Shown: positions 20,091 through 29,781 of the stretch, piece by piece | Layout of the letters: each line of letters starts with the position of its first letter | How positions within the stretch are numbered: position 1 is the stretch's first letter | From: Bacillus sp. JCM 19034 | Lineage (GTDB): Bacteria; Bacillota; Bacilli; Bacillales; Bacillaceae_D | Assembly: GCF_001310635.1 (NCBI RefSeq) | Contig: NZ_BAXR01000015.1 | Coordinates: 1-64,000, forward strand | Direction: 5' to 3' | Length of the DNA: 64,000 nt | Translations under genes and position numbers: made by a program | The notes under the pieces: model-generated | The model's database searches: none | What the model was told of the DNA's origin: nothing | What the model saw: the letters and a program-made list of their open reading frames with translations, nothing else

Positions 20091-21019
20091 CGAAATATTT
20101 CTGTGCTCCAGGATGAACCGTAATTGACATACCGTCAAGGCTGAATCTAGTGTTATATTCTCACCTTGTTGATGTGCATTGCTAAATTGATCTAGGTTTT
20201 CAAACATTGCCTTTGTTATGTCATATACTAAATCTTCATCCAGCTCTTCTGACACAACGAGCATCGCCATTACTGCAGCAGTTGTCGTATCTCCATCTGT
20301 TCCATAAACGTCACTTTCAACAACATAATCAGTATAGTATGGATATTCATTTGCTAGTTCAGCTAGCTTTTCAGTGCTTATTTCAACAAGACGAATATCT
20401 TTCGTTGCCTTCAAGGCTTCTACTGCACCTGTTGGCAGCCCTGCTGTGATGAAGGCAGCATCAATGTTCCCATCCTGAATATTTCCCGCTGCTGTTCCAA
20501 AGTCCATATATCTTCCGAAATGTCATCATATGTTATCCCATGAATATCTAGAATTTGCTTCGCATTTGCTTCTGCTCCAGAACCTAAATCCCCAACAGCA
20601 ACCCTTTTACCTGCTAAGTCCTCAACTGTTTCGATCCCACTGTCAGCAGAAGTAATGATTTGGATGACTTCTGGATACAGCGTAGCTATTCCATGAAAAC
20701 CGCTTAAAGCTCCTTCTTCTTCAAACATATTCGATCCTTCACTTGCATAATAAGCAATATCATTTTGCACTAACGCCATTTGTGCATCACCATCTACTAA
20801 ACCATTAATATTTACAACTGATGCACCAGAAGTTACCGACTCTGCATTAACACCTTCGACATGTTCATTAATAATGTTGTTAGCAAGTGCTGCACCTAAT
20901 GGAAAATAGGTTCCTTGTTCTCCACCTGTCATAATCGTCACATCCTCGACGTCTGAACCACAAGCAGCAAGTACAAAAAGTAGCACTGCTCCAATTATCA
21001 TTCCTATTCTTTTCACCAT
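20080..21019 (-). CDS. TAXI family TRAP solute-binding lipoprotein (two frameshifts)
   Basis: Periplasmic-type binding protein, here lipid-anchored: a 19-residue signal ends in the lipobox VLAAC. TAXI signatures follow: IMTGGEQGTYFPLGAALANN, VNINGLVDGDAQMALVQND, GKRVAVGDLGSGAEANAKQIL, then NIDAAFITAGLPTGAVEAL. Two one-base losses break the frame, near 20505 (after SEDIW/MDFGTAAGN) and near 20135. The corrected C-terminus is SITVHPGAQKYFDEQ, ending at 20080. Corrected length is about 313 residues, normal for the family. It is the first gene of the three-gene TRAP operon and captures the substrate outside the membrane. Confidence 0.88.
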
Positions 21020-21681
21020 TCATCATCCCCCTAAGATCTTTTTTCTAAAAGTAAAGTAGCTTGTTGATACAATATATAGGCATACTAAAAATTTATGACA
21101 AGTTTAACACGCTTATTCTATTGGTACAAGTAATGTGATAGATAATGTAGCAGTAAAATATTGCTACCTCTCTATGCTAATGAATGGAAACAGGAAAAAT
21201 CATGTACATAACTAGAATGGCTAAAAACAGTTACTTCTCCTTCGCGAAATCGTTTAACAAAAAAAACCATTCATTCCCCACCTATTGCAAGAAATAAATA
21301 GCTATAGCCTTTCATAATATATAATTAAATTAGTCAACTCAGCTTCTTTAATTCTAAGCCCCATATCTTAATATAATAGCCGCCATAATCATCTTTTAGC
21401 AATTTGATTCCGACTAAACTGAAAGGAGTCCATACACCTTCAAACGTACATGTGGCAATACTATCACCTCCTAAACATTTTCAGCCGCTTTCTCTAATTC
21501 AAAGGTAACACTGTTCTTTACTAAGAACAACGGGATACATTTGACTTCTTTTGTCGAATACACATGTCTAAGCGGGTTTTACCTATACTATAATTTAGAT
21601 TTACAGTAGGCTTACACTTTTAAAAACGTAAAAAAGCGATGAAATGAATGGTCCTTCCTCATTTCATCGCTTCGAACTTCT
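21020..21681. other. 660-base region with the TRAP promoter and two possible micro-ORFs
   Basis: Mostly AT-rich spacer. Two short minus-strand frames stand out. One at 21471-21563 starts GTG and ends ...FELEKAAENV. The next, 21334-21459, would start at an ATT five bases behind a perfect AGGAGGTG (21465-21472) and reads IATCTFEGVWTPFSL... for 41 residues. The strong ribosome site and reasonable codon use suggest a real or recently decayed small gene, but there is no standard start codon. I recognise neither product. Confidence 0.35.
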
Positions 21682-22372
21682 TTAACTAAGTGCACGGAAT
21701 CGATAACCAACCCGTTTAACGGTCTCAATATAGATTGGTTCTGAACGGTTAGGTTCAATTTTCCTCCTCAATTTACTTACATATGTATCAATTATGCGTT
21801 CATCCTCTGAATCACATATTTCTAACAATTCTTTACGTGACAATACTTTTCCTTTATGCTCGTAAAAGAAGAGCAGGAGTTTCATTTCTCGTTCACTCAA
21901 GTCAGATTGCCTATCCTCTACTACGACTTTATAGCTTTCTGGATAAATTTCTAAATCACCTAGAGAAAGCACATTCTTTTGTTCAGTTTCAAACTTTTTT
22001 TACTTTGCAACAATGAGCTCGACGAATATTTGCCTTTAAGCGGGCTACTAGTACTCGCTCATTAATAGGTAATACAATATAATCATCAGCACCTAATTCA
22101 TACGTTATCACAGCATCATAATCGTCTTGTGACGAGGTTAGCAGGACAATCGGTACGTTGATATCGTGCATCCTAAATTGTTGACATAAAAAGCCACCTG
22201 TTTCATCATATGAATCTTGCATGATTATAATTAAACTAATATCTTTTACCGTCGCATGACTTAGTGCCTTATCGAGCGTTCGATCATGATAAAATTTGTA
22301 ATTCGGAAAGTGCTTCTTTAATATGTTGATGATAATATCATTTCTGTCTAATAAAACGATCGTTTCTTTCAT
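21682..22372 (-). CDS. Orphan OmpR-type response regulator with a degenerate receiver (one frameshift)
   Basis: About 229 residues. Residues 1-120 form a receiver-like domain. Residues ~135-229 form a winged-helix DNA-binding domain (LSEREMKLLLFFYEHKGKVL, IDTYVSKLRRKIEP, ETVKRVGYRF). A seven-A run near 22002 lacks one base and splits the domains; the restored linker is KKFETEQKNVLSLGD. The receiver seems unable to be phosphorylated normally. The phosphoacceptor Asp position falls in LIIIMQDSYDETGG, where M or Q replaces D. The conserved Lys is Leu in DDYIVLPIN, and the N-terminal acidic pair is reduced to LLDRND. No histidine kinase is adjacent. It probably works without phosphorylation. Confidence 0.8.
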
Positions 22373-22810
22373 TAAGTGGCCTTCCTAACTATCCCATTTC
22401 ATCTTTCTTTACATGATACTAGTCCATTATTAAGAAATTATTAAGTAATAATTAATTTTAAGTGATTTTTTCAATGGGATACGTTTTTCACCATAAAATC
22501 TGTTGGCTAACGATGTTTTTTCGAAATTAATTAGAAACCGGCTTTCGATCAATCACCACCTCTTCATAATTAATCCTTCTATATATATATTTTATTGTTC
22601 AATTCCTACTAAACAATTCCCTATAATCTACCATTCGTCTTGATTTTAATGTATACTATTCTACAAAATGACCTAAAATCGCCTAAATTTTTAAGTAGCA
22701 CGTAGAAGTCACAATAACACTGAGTTCTATTCAGTGATTACATAAAATTCATGTCTTTATAGCATTCAAACGTCAACATAAGTAAAATCACTTTTTTAGG
22801 AGGTTATCTA
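22373..22810. other. 438-base non-coding divergent region
   Basis: AT-rich spacer between the divergent regulator gene and a membrane-protein gene, expected to hold both promoters. The TTTTTTAGGAGG ribosome site of the right-hand gene is at its end. I see no strong hairpin or repeat. Confidence 0.4.
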
Positions 22811-23542
22811 ATGTCAGAGCAAAACAATGACCAAAAACCATTAGAAGATGAAGAAAAGCACTCCACGAGCACTAAAACTCAAGTTAAAAAAGCTCAAGGG
22901 GAAAACACTTCAAATGACGAGACTGTAAATTCTACTCACTCCAAGCAAAATGTGTATTTGGATCAGAGTAAGGAAATTAGTAAACAATATTTTTCATTCG
23001 CCCTATCTGTCTTAAAGCAGCCCTTTCATTATTCCGCTACATTAGGACAAAAACAGATGGTGAATGGACTTATTTCAATGATTCTTTACTCGCTTTTATT
23101 ACCAATGTATATATATATTATTGGCTACTCACTTCCTTTCTTTGATACCGTTTTAAAACCAGCTTTCGCTACCATGATCTTATTCTTGCTATTATCAGTG
23201 ATTATCTTAGGTGTAACAAAATTAATGAAAATCGAAACCAATTTCAAAACGATCGTAACACGCTTCGGTTCCTTCATAACGATTTCAACAATTCTTTTAG
23301 TTGTCGCAAATATATTAGCTTTACTTTCTATTATAACTTTTAGTATTTTACTAATTTCTTGTGCTTTGCTAGGTTACTTTATTGCGATTGCGACAACAAT
23401 GTTCTCATTTCATGAAAAGGATAGAAAAGGTATTGATACGTTTTACGCCATTGCCATTATCTACATCGCTATTGGCTTCATTTCATATCTAGTTGGTGAA
23501 AGCATGGTAAATCAATTACTTAATTTAAACTACCTATTTTAA
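22811..23542 (+). CDS. Hypothetical multi-span membrane protein
   Basis: A 243-residue protein with a polar, disordered cytoplasmic N-terminus (residues 1-60, rich in Asn, Ser, Glu and Lys) followed by five or six membrane spans (starting near residue 85, GLISMILYSLLLPMYIYIIG). The plan resembles Yip1-like or DUF6574-type Bacillus membrane proteins, but I cannot assign it firmly. AGGAGG sits 8 bases before the ATG. A bidirectional terminator follows. No partner gene is adjacent. Confidence 0.7.
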   Translation: MSEQNNDQKPLEDEEKHSTSTKTQVKKAQGENTSNDETVNSTHSKQNVYLDQSKEISKQYFSFALSVLKQPFHYSATLGQKQMVNGLISMILYSLLLPMYIYIIGYSLPFFDTVLKPAFATMILFLLLSVIILGVTKLMKIETNFKTIVTRFGSFITISTILLVVANILALLSIITFSILLISCALLGYFIAIATTMFSFHEKDRKGIDTFYAIAIIYIAIGFISYLVGESMVNQLLNLNYLF

Positions 23543-23617
23543 AATGAAACATATATCAACTAGTTAAAGGGACTAAATATGGATTCAGGCATCAAGCTAT
23601 ATCATATATAAAAAAGT

Positions 23618-23660
23618 GGCCCCGAGAAACAAATCTTTGTTCTCCGGAGCCTCTTTTATT
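23618..23660. terminator. Bidirectional terminator
   Basis: GC-rich imperfect stem (GGCCCCGAGAA / TTCTCCGGAGCC) with A-run before and TCTTTTATTTTT after it. It lies between the convergent membrane-protein and tyrosine-phosphatase genes. Confidence 0.75.
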
Positions 23661-23695
23661 TTTATTCATGGATTTTCGTAACATTCGCTTTTCCT

Positions 23696-24487
23696 TTATT
23701 TCTCATCCAAAAATTTAGCCTGCAGCTTTTCAATCTCACATTCTGTTAAACCAACAGCATTCATTACATAGTCAATTACACTTTCGTAATTTTCTTCTAT
23801 TTTTGCAAAAAACGCTTGAATGTATTCTGTCCGTGCTTCAATCATAGCCTCTAATACATCGGAGTTAATACTTTCGATATATTTATTTCTGTTTGAACTT
23901 AACCCTATCTTTAAACGATCTAAGGAACGATTCGTTAGCAAGTAATCTTCTAAAATAACCTCACGGGGAACTCCTAATACACTTAAGATAAGTGCTGCCA
24001 TTACTCCTGTGCGGTCTTTACCAGCCATACAATGAAATAGTACAGCCCCATTGTTTTCTTCTAATAGGACATCGAATACTTGGCGAAACGCATTAGTATG
24101 AGCTATAAACTTTTCATTTAAATCCTTCAATAACTCGCCAGGCTTACTGTATTTAATAAGTTCTTCTGTTAAATCAAGAACTTGACGATACTCACCTTCG
24201 CTTCCAATAACAGGGACGTGATGCCATTTGATGAAAGGCATCTCCGGTGTTGGAAAATGCATGAGCTCATCCTTATCTCGCAAGTCACAAATTGATGAAA
24301 CGCCTAATTGATTCAGTTTCAGCTGGTCCTTTTGGCTAAGCTCATCTAATTTCCCTGAGCGAAATAGCTTCCCCCATTTCACTCTTTTTCCATCCGTTGT
24401 TTCATATCCACCTAAATCACGAAAGTTAAATGTCCCTTCAAATTCAATAATTCTGTTATCCCCTTGTTTTGTAGATAGACCCTTCAC
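23696..24487 (-). CDS. Tyrosine/dual-specificity phosphatase family protein (Y_phosphatase3)
   Basis: A 263-residue cytoplasmic protein. The family N-terminal motif NFRDLGGYETTDGKRVKWGKLFRSG and the phosphate-binding signature HCMAGKDRTGVMAAL (C-x5-R, catalytic Cys ~157 and Arg ~163) are intact, so activity as a phosphomonoester hydrolase is expected. It starts at a GTG 14 bases after the second phnE gene, making it the last gene of the phosphonate-type importer operon. The context suggests the enzyme acts on an imported phosphorylated compound rather than on proteins; that is inference. Homologues also act on phosphoinositides or phosphotyrosine. Confidence 0.88.
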   Translation of the reverse strand: MKGLSTKQGDNRIIEFEGTFNFRDLGGYETTDGKRVKWGKLFRSGKLDELSQKDQLKLNQLGVSSICDLRDKDELMHFPTPEMPFIKWHHVPVIGSEGEYRQVLDLTEELIKYSKPGELLKDLNEKFIAHTNAFRQVFDVLLEENNGAVLFHCMAGKDRTGVMAALILSVLGVPREVILEDYLLTNRSLDRLKIGLSSNRNKYIESINSDVLEAMIEARTEYIQAFFAKIEENYESVIDYVMNAVGLTECEIEKLQAKFLDEK

Positions 24488-24500
24488 TTAACCACCACCA

Positions 24501-25316
24501 TTACGTATGTTTTAACTTCATCTTCAATCGATTCGAGATAAATTCAACACTAAATACCATTACAAAAATAACAATAGCGACAAAAAACGCTTGATCGAAC
24601 TTATATAAACGCATTGCATGCATAAGTTCCCAACCGATCCCTCCTGCCCCAACAGCACCTAAAATCGTTGATTCCGAAATATCACCTTCAAAGCGTAAAA
24701 TACACCAAGCAAGCAATGCTGTCATGACCGTTGGGATCACACCTTGAACAATAATCGCAAACCAATTTGCCCCCGTTGCTTGCATAGCCTCAATGACACC
24801 TTTATCGACTTCCTCGATCGACTGTGCAAATACTTTAATCAACATCCCGATCGATCCAATCATAATGGCTAAAATCCCCGGAAATGGCCCCATTCCAACT
24901 GCCACAATGAAAATTAATGCCCAAATTAAAGTTGGAATCGCCCGTACTAAAGAAGCAAATCCTTTTAGTAACCAAGAAACTGTTGGATGTGGAGTTAGGT
25001 TTTCAGCCGCTGGAAAAGCTAGTGCAAAACCAATGATTATTGCCAATACACATCCAACAACTGCAACTTGAAACGATTCCAATGCAGCAGCCAATACCTC
25101 TCTCCAATACGTGAAATCAGGAGGAACCATGACCGTTAACGTTTGAAGAAATGTCCAAACCCCTGTAACAAGTCGACCATAGTCAATGTTTAATTGACTA
25201 AGCGAGAAGAAAAAGAATAGTATCGTAAATATAAACACATACAGCATAAAGCGATTATTCTTCTCTAATTTTCTCTGACGCTGAGGTGACTGTTGTGTAA
25301 CGATATCTCCCCTCAT
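24501..25316 (-). CDS. phnE: Phosphonate-type ABC transporter permease (second PhnE)
   Basis: A 271-residue inner-membrane permease with six spans. The BPD-transport EAA loop is visible as EAMQATGANWFAIIVQGVIPT, and RAIPTLIWALIFIVAVGMGPFPGILA is typical of PhnE. It pairs with the other PhnE copy to form the channel of a phosphonate/phosphite-family importer. Its ATG overlaps the preceding phnE stop (ATGA), so the two are translationally coupled. No defect is seen. Confidence 0.9.
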   Translation of the reverse strand: MRGDIVTQQSPQRQRKLEKNNRFMLYVFIFTILFFFFSLSQLNIDYGRLVTGVWTFLQTLTVMVPPDFTYWREVLAAALESFQVAVVGCVLAIIIGFALAFPAAENLTPHPTVSWLLKGFASLVRAIPTLIWALIFIVAVGMGPFPGILAIMIGSIGMLIKVFAQSIEEVDKGVIEAMQATGANWFAIIVQGVIPTVMTALLAWCILRFEGDISESTILGAVGAGGIGWELMHAMRLYKFDQAFFVAIVIFVMVFSVEFISNRLKMKLKHT

Positions 25317-26102
25317 ATAATCCGCTCCCTAATTTGATTTGTAATCCATTCAGTCAATAATACAATGGCTAAAATTAATATAATCCCCATACAAACTTCT
25401 CCATACTGAAATAATTTAATATTTGATTGGATAACAAAACCTAAACCACCTCCACCAACCATCCCAATAATGGTTGAGGCACGTACGTTAATTTCAAGCA
25501 TATACAACGACCAACCAAAGAACCCTGGCAAAAATTGTGGAATAACACCCTGTGCTATCGCCTGAAAATAATTCGCTCCCGTTGCTTTTACCGCTTCTAA
25601 TTGACCCATATCAATCTCCTCAAGTACTTCTGCAAAAGCACGTGTTAAAGCTCCAACTGAGACGATAACAAGGGAAAGAGTTCCGACCAACACACCAAGA
25701 CCAAAAGAAGCTGTTAATAAAATCGCCCAAATAAACACAGGAATATTACGAAATAACGAACTAAATCCACGCATGAAAATTTGCACGGCTGGATGAGGGA
25801 TGTTGTTGCTGCTGCTAAAAAAGCCAAGCAAGCTGCAATCAACGCCCCAATCACCATTGCGACAAAGCTCATATAAATTGTATCAAGGGCCGGACTAATT
25901 AATTTTGTTAGCACCGAAAAGTCTGGAGGAAATAAATCATTTATGATAAATAATATAGCCTGAGATGATCCTGAAAAAAGAGCTGGAATTGAAAACTTTG
26001 TCTCATAGGCTGACCAGACCGTCAATAATACTAGGCAATCACAAAACCCCAAAGGAGCATTTTTTTATTCCGCCTAACTTCAAGAAGGTGTTCCTGTTTC
26101 AC
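25313..26102 (-). CDS. phnE: Phosphonate-type ABC transporter permease (first PhnE, two frameshifts)
   Basis: About 263 residues after repair. It starts at GTG 26102, overlapping the phnC stop as GTGA, and reads [21 protein letters not shown] base is lost near 26036 (after GFVIA) and another near 25815 ([14 protein letters not shown]). The EAA loop [21 protein letters not shown] and the [14 protein letters not shown] motif match the PhnE family and its neighbour. Both breaks sit in ordinary conserved stretches, so I read them as sequencing errors. Confidence 0.85.
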
Positions 26103-26868
26103 GAGGCCTTTTCCTCCTTCTTTTCCTTACTACCACGGTAAATTTGCTCAACGATCGCATCAGTCAATTCAGCTGGTGGTCCATCAAATACTTTTTCTCC
26201 TTTATTTATCCCGATAATACGAGTGGCATATTTCTTTGCCACATCAACTTGATGGAGATTACAAAGACAAGCTATTCCTTCCTCTTTGCAAATCGAATAA
26301 AGTTGATCCATAACAACCTCTGAGGAAACAGGGTCAAGACTGGCAATTGGCTCATCAGCTAATATTAAATCTGGCTTTTGAGCAATAGCACGAGCGATCC
26401 CTACGCGTTGCTGCTGCCCACCACTTAACTCATCGGCTCGCTTGTATACTTGTTCACCTAAGCCAACTCTTTCTAGCAAACGAATAGCCTCATCACGGTC
26501 CTCTTTAGAAAAAAGGCTGAGCACAGCTTTAAATGTATTCATATAGCCTAAACGCCCATGAAGTACGTTACGTAAGACAGATGAACGTTCAATCAAATTA
26601 AAGCGTTGGAAAATCATCCTACTTCTCGACGGTGTTTTTTAAGCTGTCCTGAATTCGCTCTAACAATATCTCGTCCCTTAAAGTTAATTTCTCCTCCCGT
26701 CGGCTGAACAAGACGGTTAATAGACCGTAAAAGTGTACTCTTCCCGGCACCACTTGGACCGATAATCACGATAAATTCTCCATTTTGTACTTCAAAGTTT
26801 ATATCCTTTAACGCTGTCGTACCGTCTTGATACACCTTTGATAAACGATTCACCTGTAACAATGCCAT
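26099..26868 (-). CDS. phnC: Phosphonate-type ABC transporter ATPase (one frameshift)
   Basis: About 256 residues, the energy-coupling subunit. Walker A is GPSGAGKST, the signature [20 protein letters not shown] and Walker [14 protein letters not shown]. The switch region [20 protein letters not shown] is the PhnC-specific form, with H in the switch. A base is lost near 26612 between RREVG and [15 protein letters not shown], which are contiguous in the family. It lies 14 bases after phnD and overlaps phnE. Confidence 0.9.
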
Positions 26869-26882
26869 AATTGAATCTCCTC

Positions 26883-27794
26883 CTATTCGAGCATTTCCTC
26901 TGGGGACATGTCTAATAATTCTGCAGTTTCACGAATTACATCATAGTCACTATCTTCAACAGGGAAATATCCTTTATATCCCATTACTTCAAAATACTCT
27001 GGATTCTTTTCATGGTAAGAAAGAGCAAATTCTTTGATTGCTTCAACCAAATCTTCAGGTAAGCCTTCACGATATGCTAGCGGTCCTCCAGGAATCGGAT
27101 CAGTGGTTTGAATAATTCGCACATCATCAGCATCAAATAAGCCAGATTCTGCAAACATCGGTACACAAAATTCACAAACAGCCGCACCAGCAGCATCCCC
27201 ATTTGCAATCGCTAAAATTGATTTATCATGACCTCCAGAATAAGCAACACTACTGAAATAGCTTTCGATTTCATCATTATTAATTCCTAATTGAGATATC
27301 ATGGACGCTCTCGGGAATAAATGACCAGATGTAGAAGCTGGGTCAACAAACAAGAAGTCTTCTCCCTCTAATTCCTCTAATGTTTGAACTGGAGAATCTG
27401 CTGGCACAATAATGACACTATGATACATCGCTGATTCTTCACTTTCCCCCATAATCGCTATTGGTTTTGCTTTACTTCGTTCAACTGCAATAATGTATCC
27501 AAATGGGCCAAAATTTGTAATATCAATTTGTTCGGCTCTCATTGCCTCAATCATCATGTTATAGTCTTGTCCTTCGAAGAATTCAACCTCAATCCCTAAT
27601 TCTTCAGCTAAATCATCTGCGAAGGCACTTGAAGTTCGTGCTAAATTGTTATCATCTTCCGTTGCCATCATGCCCATTTTTAATGTTGTCGGCCACCCAT
27701 TTTCATTCACATCTTCATTACTTGACTCTTGCGAACACGCCCCAACGACACTAAGCACTAGTAACAATACCCCAACAAAAATTGCCTTTTTCAT
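26883..27794 (-). CDS. phnD: Phosphonate-family ABC substrate-binding lipoprotein
   Basis: A 303-residue lipoprotein: signal peptide ending in VVGAC, then the PhnD/PtxB-family fold. Recognisable stretches are TTLKMGMMATEDDNNLAR, FGPFGYIIAVER, FVDPASTSGHLFPRASM (the oxyanion-binding SxxS-type loop) and YSGGHDKSILAIANGDAAGA. It captures phosphonate, phosphite or a similar phosphorus compound outside the cell. ATG 27794 follows GGTGGAG. It is the first gene of the operon, directly behind a large palindrome that probably binds the divergent GntR regulator. No C-P lyase or phosphonatase gene is near, so the substrate is open. Confidence 0.9.
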   Translation of the reverse strand: MKKAIFVGVLLLVLSVVGACSQESSNEDVNENGWPTTLKMGMMATEDDNNLARTSSAFADDLAEELGIEVEFFEGQDYNMMIEAMRAEQIDITNFGPFGYIIAVERSKAKPIAIMGESEESAMYHSVIIVPADSPVQTLEELEGEDFLFVDPASTSGHLFPRASMISQLGINNDEIESYFSSVAYSGGHDKSILAIANGDAAGAAVCEFCVPMFAESGLFDADDVRIIQTTDPIPGGPLAYREGLPEDLVEAIKEFALSYHEKNPEYFEVMGYKGYFPVEDSDYDVIRETAELLDMSPEEMLE

Positions 27795-27823
27795 TTTTTT
27801 CTCCACCATCCTATTTTTTATGA

Positions 27824-27849
27824 ATACAAGGTTGTATACAACCTTGTAT
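27824..27849. promoter_or_regulatory. 26-bp perfect palindrome, candidate GntR operator
   Basis: ATACAAGGTTGTA followed by its exact reverse complement. The nested TTGTATACAA core is the kind of T-G-T-x-A-C-A site bound by FCD-type GntR dimers. It lies 30 bases upstream of the phnD start, where binding would block transcription or elongation, and 310 bases from the divergent gntR gene. Confidence 0.75.
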
Positions 27850-28158
27850 GTAACTCAGAATAACAGGATATTGTAAATATTCTATAAATAGCTTGTACAA
27901 AAAGTGTAAAGATTCTGTGAAATAGTGAGTAACTATATTTGTCGGGCTGCTGTAGAAGGTTCCCCTTTGGTTGAAAATCCCCAATTCATTTGGTTTACCT
28001 TTCCTTTATAAAATGAAACGAATCTGTGAAAATGAATCACTTTAAATATAATCCTTAAAGAATAATGCTCAGTCTATTTACAAAGAAACGGAAGGAACGC
28101 TATGATAGAGAATAACGCTATATCGTAACTGAATAGAAGTAGAAAGTTGGAGATTGAT

Positions 28159-28785
28159 ATGCAACCACTTGAAGAAAAAGCATTTGAATTTTTAAAAGAG
28201 CAATTAATCCACGGTGAATACTTACCAGGAACACTACTATCAGAGAATGAAATAGCGAATTCTCTCAATATGAGTCGTACTCCTGTCAGAGCAGCGATTT
28301 CTCGATTAGAACGTGAAGGTTTTCTAGAAACGGTAAAAAATCGTGGGATATTAGTGCGCGATATTTCTTATAAAGAATTCCTTGAAATCAATCAGGTTAT
28401 CTATTCATTTCAATATTACTTGTTCCATTTACAAAAACCCGAAAAACTAGATATTGATGTTAAAGGACTTGAGTATCACTTATCAGAGCAACAAAAATGC
28501 ACAGAGAATAATGATTATTTAGGTTATGCTAAGCATTCTGCTTTATTTTTACGGACAATGATTTCTGGGACAAATAATCAAGAGATGCTTAAAATCATCG
28601 ATGGCTTTTTTGATCGAATCATTCGTTTTGCAATCGTTAATTATATTCGCACACCTCACCATAGTCATTATTCAGCTAATGAGACGAATCAAAAGCTTTT
28701 AGAAGCTTTGACGAATGAAGATTATGATCAAATTAAAGCATACTTACATATTTATTTTGAAAAGATAAAAAAACGCTTTAGCTAA
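28159..28785 (+). CDS. GntR family transcriptional regulator (FCD type)
   Basis: A 208-residue DNA-binding protein. The N-terminal winged helix (residues ~1-65) shows AFEFLKEQLIHGEYLPGTLL, SENEIANSLNMSRTPVRAAI and REGFLETVKNRGILVRDIS. The C-terminal all-helical ligand-sensing domain is FCD-like, with metal/ligand His candidates such as KHSALF. ATG 28159 was chosen because GGAG lies 6 bases upstream; an earlier TTG overlaps it. It is divergent from the phn importer operon, with a 26-bp palindrome between, so it is probably that operon's repressor. A terminator follows. Confidence 0.88.
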   Translation: MQPLEEKAFEFLKEQLIHGEYLPGTLLSENEIANSLNMSRTPVRAAISRLEREGFLETVKNRGILVRDISYKEFLEINQVIYSFQYYLFHLQKPEKLDIDVKGLEYHLSEQQKCTENNDYLGYAKHSALFLRTMISGTNNQEMLKIIDGFFDRIIRFAIVNYIRTPHHSHYSANETNQKLLEALTNEDYDQIKAYLHIYFEKIKKRFS

Positions 28786-28799
28786 TCTAATAGACTAAA

Positions 28800-28840
28800 A
28801 ACACGAAAAGTCCGCTATGCAACGGACCTTCGTGTTTTTT
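28800..28840 (+). terminator. Terminator of the GntR gene
   Basis: Near-perfect stem (AACACGAAAAGTCCG / CGGACCTTCGTGTT, one internal mismatch) with a 7-8 base loop, followed by TTTTTT. Confidence 0.88.
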
Positions 28841-28957
28841 CTAGGTTTATATAAGAGAAGAAATGGAAAGTAAGATATGCTAATATTAAATAGATACGTA
28901 ACTACATTATAAAAAGAATGAACAGACACCAATTATATTACGTACAGGAGTGATTTT

Positions 28958-29635
28958 TTGAACAGACCCCTTTTATTTCTATCGCTCTTATTCACTACCG
29001 TCTTCATAAGTGGTTGTGTTAAGGCCGAGTATCATTTAATCATACATGAGGATGGTTCGGCAGAGGTAGAGCTTTTTACAGGTATAAGTGAAATGATGGC
29101 AGGTTTTATGGAGAACGAAGACTTTTATGATCAACAGCTCATAGAAGACGGCTATACGCTTACCGAAGAGGCGAGAAATGGCTATAGTGGTATGAAAGCT
29201 ACTAAACTCTTTTCTTCATTAAATGATGTTGAACTGCCCATTTCTGATGAAGAAGATCCAATGACAATACATGTTCAAGAGAAAATCTTTAGCAAGCAAT
29301 TAAACCTTTTTCTAGAATGGTCCGGACGTGACCTTACAGAACAGCAGCAATCCTATCATCCATTATTAGAAGGCATTGACGAAACAATGGCTGAATCCTT
29401 TGATTTAAGCTTTAAAGTGACTTTACCCGAGTCAGTTAAAATGCAGGATCATAATGCGAGTAGAATAGAAGAGAATACGTATATTTGGGATTTATCCTTA
29501 CTCACTGATCAAACGATTGCATTAAATAGTGAACTCCCTAAACCTATTCCCTATCTATATATTACTGTAGCTATCGCAATTGTTATAGTTCTATTCATAA
29601 TCGTTTTAGTTATTAGAAAGCGGGAACAAAAGTAA
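28958..29635 (+). CDS. LppM-like lipoprotein with C-terminal membrane anchor
   Basis: A 225-residue protein. The signal peptide ends in the lipobox FISGC. The extracytoplasmic domain opens with YHLIIHEDGSAEVELF, the pattern of LppM/DUF3153-type domains. A C-terminal membrane span (YLYITVAIAIVIVLFIIVLVI) and RKREQK tail close it, so the mature protein would be tethered at both ends. TTG 28958 is used because CAGGAGTG lies 7 bases upstream. The role is unknown. It is flanked by its own promoter-like spacer and not closely linked to neighbours. Confidence 0.78.
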   Translation: MNRPLLFLSLLFTTVFISGCVKAEYHLIIHEDGSAEVELFTGISEMMAGFMENEDFYDQQLIEDGYTLTEEARNGYSGMKATKLFSSLNDVELPISDEEDPMTIHVQEKIFSKQLNLFLEWSGRDLTEQQQSYHPLLEGIDETMAESFDLSFKVTLPESVKMQDHNASRIEENTYIWDLSLLTDQTIALNSELPKPIPYLYITVAIAIVIVLFIIVLVIRKREQK

Positions 29636-29781
29636 GAATATTCCATTTCCTATTAATTACGATCATCGTCGTTAGGGTCATTAGACAACCTGTCTATCAA
29701 CTTATCATCCTTAAACGAAATTGTGCTAATATGATTTGAGCGTTTCGGTCTGCTAGATCAACAAGTAGGAGGTTATCTCCA

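Noticed and set aside
19716..20507. A single protein fusing a TAXI binding domain to a DUF1850 domain
   Set aside because: The apparent fusion comes from indels near 20135 and 19785. With them repaired, two overlapping genes with their own stop and start emerge.
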